Notes under the pieces: model-generated
Databases searched by the model: none
The model's input: only the letters and a program-made list of their open reading frames with translations
What the model was told of the DNA's origin: nothing
DNA from: DASRSS01 sp035656335
Lineage (GTDB): Bacteria; Actinomycetota; Actinomycetes; Mycobacteriales; Jatrophihabitantaceae
Length of the DNA stretch: 13,390 nt
Assembly (NCBI GenBank): GCA_035656335.1
Contig: DASRSS010000101.1
Coordinates: 1-13,390 of the forward strand
Direction: 5' to 3'
Program-made: the position numbers and the translations under genes
In this document: in pieces, positions 12,352-13,390 of the stretch
Layout: the number at the start of each line of letters is the position of its first letter
Numbering within the stretch: the first letter of the stretch is position 1

Positions 12352-13380
12352 TTAGCCGTACTCGACGACCCGCGTCGAGATGACGAGCCGGCGTGCCACA
12401 CCCGGCTCGTGCCGGTTCGCGTTGTCGATGTGGTCGCACAGCAAGCGCGCGGCCTCGCGGCCCAGCTCGCGGGTGTCGTAGGAGACGACGGTGAGCGGCA
12501 GGCCGAGCAGGTCGGCCAGTTCGAAGTCGTCGAAGCCGGCGAGCCGGACGTCCGAGCGGCGCGCGCGGATCGCGCGATAGGCACCGATCGTGTTCCGGTT
12601 GTTCGCCGCGAACACAGCCGTCGGCGGCTCGTCCAGGTCGAGCAGATCCAGGGTGGCCTGCTCGGCCGCGGCGACGTCGCGTTGCCGGCGGGACGTGTAG
12701 CGCGGATCGACCGCGATGCCGGCCTCCTCGAGCGCGGCGCAGTAACCGCGGAAGCGCTCCGAGCCGGTCCACGTCGACGCGGGCAGGCCGAGGAACGCGA
12801 TGCGCCGGTGTCCCGCAGCGATCAGGTGCCGCGTCGCCTCGAGCGTGCCGCCGAAGTCGTCCAGCAGCACCGAGTCGGTGTTGATCTTCACCGGTGGGCT
12901 GGCGGCGAGCACGACCGGCATGCCGCTCAACTGTGAGCCGTCGAGGTGCGAGTGGTCGTGGCTGCACGGCACGACGACCACGCCGTCCAGCCGGCGGGAC
13001 GCGAAGTCGTTGACGAGCTGGCGTTCCCGTTCGGGATCCTCGCCGGAGTTGCCCACCATGACCCGGATGCCGCGCTCGGCGACCGCGGACTCCACGCCGA
13101 TCGCCAGCTGCGAGTAGAACGGGTTGGCCAGGTTGGTCACGACCAGGCCGATCATGCCGCCGGAGCGGCCGAGCCGCAGGTTGCGCGCCGCCTCGTTGCG
13201 CCGGTAGCCGAGCGAGGCGACCGCGGCCAGCACCCGCTCGCGCGTCGCGGCCGACACACCGCCGTCCTCGCGCAGCGCACGCGAAACCGTCATCGGGCTC
13301 ACCTGCGCGTGGCGCGCGACGTCGCGCAGCGTCGGCTGCCCCGACTCGGGGACCTGCCGCCGCGGCTGGGAGACGGTCAT
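12352..13380 (-). CDS. LacI-family transcriptional regulator
   Basis: DNA-binding repressor of sugar metabolism, 342 aa, full length. Helix-turn-helix at about 16-37 (PTLRDVARHAQVSPMTVSRAL), hinge helix at about 60-74 (RRNEAARNLRLGRSG), then a periplasmic-binding-protein-like effector domain (IGLVVTNLANPFYSQLAIGVE, 77-97; LIAAGHRRIAFLGLP, 186-200; VFAANNRNTIGAYRAI, 256-271; LAGFDDFELADLL, 280-292). The strand that usually ends in Asp-Arg before the effector pocket reads VVLAAS (156-161), so this contact is not standard. The ATG at 13380 lies 10 bases from the window edge with GAGG 4 nt upstream; an earlier start cannot be excluded. Targets are probably to the right, outside the window. Effector unknown. 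Confidence 0.93.
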   Translation of the reverse strand: MTVSQPRRQVPESGQPTLRDVARHAQVSPMTVSRALREDGGVSAATRERVLAAVASLGYRRNEAARNLRLGRSGGMIGLVVTNLANPFYSQLAIGVESAVAERGIRVMVGNSGEDPERERQLVNDFASRRLDGVVVVPCSHDHSHLDGSQLSGMPVVLAASPPVKINTDSVLLDDFGGTLEATRHLIAAGHRRIAFLGLPASTWTGSERFRGYCAALEEAGIAVDPRYTSRRQRDVAAAEQATLDLLDLDEPPTAVFAANNRNTIGAYRAIRARRSDVRLAGFDDFELADLLGLPLTVVSYDTRELGREAARLLCDHIDNANRHEPGVARRLVISTRVVEYG

Positions 13381-13390
13381 CGTGCCTCGC

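Overview
The window is GC-rich (about 70%) with strong G/C preference at third codon positions, GTG starts, ATGA/GTGA start-stop overlaps, leaderless-looking promoters and families common in actinomycetes (SigG-type ECF sigma factor, TIGR03086 DinB-like protein, Cfp30B-like VOC protein). It is most likely a chromosomal segment of an actinomycete; the genus cannot be named from the sequence. Coding density is very high. No stretch over 160 bases lacks a gene, and I found no rRNA, tRNA, IS element, CRISPR array or convincing intrinsic terminator.

Left part (1-2308, minus strand): a translationally coupled sugar-catabolism operon. In transcription order it holds a D-tagatose/D-allulose 3-epimerase-family isomerase, a PfkB kinase of the LacC/1-phosphofructokinase type, and an FGGY kinase cut by the left edge. 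It is divided by a 128-bp divergent control region, containing phased CGAA-type repeats, from a DeoR/GlpR-type regulator (2437-3240, plus strand). The regulator is the likely controller of this operon and perhaps of the genes downstream of itself.

Centre (3357-7211, plus strand): a polar-amino-acid-type ABC importer (family 3 lipoprotein, HisM/GlnP-like permease, GlnQ-like ATPase) with an MFS transporter starting on the base after the ATPase stop codon. An amino-acid-type importer beside a sugar-kinase cassette is an unusual pairing, and the true substrate is unknown.

Right-centre (7253-10206): a SigG-like ECF sigma factor with a SnoaL-type C-terminal domain, apparently leaderless, converges on a three-gene minus-strand operon (TIGR03086/DinB-like metalloprotein, RibD_C/DHFR-like reductase, double-VOC protein). 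A perfect 7-bp inverted repeat lies just ahead of that operon.

Right part (10278-13380): a coupled minus-strand pair encodes a cytoplasmic protein with six Asp-boxes (a probable beta-propeller) and a MoaD/ThiS-type ubiquitin-fold protein ending in a bare Gly-Gly. A small divergent lipoprotein gene follows, then a LacI-family regulator read towards it. The propeller/MoaD pair is the part of the window that looks least explained by known biology.
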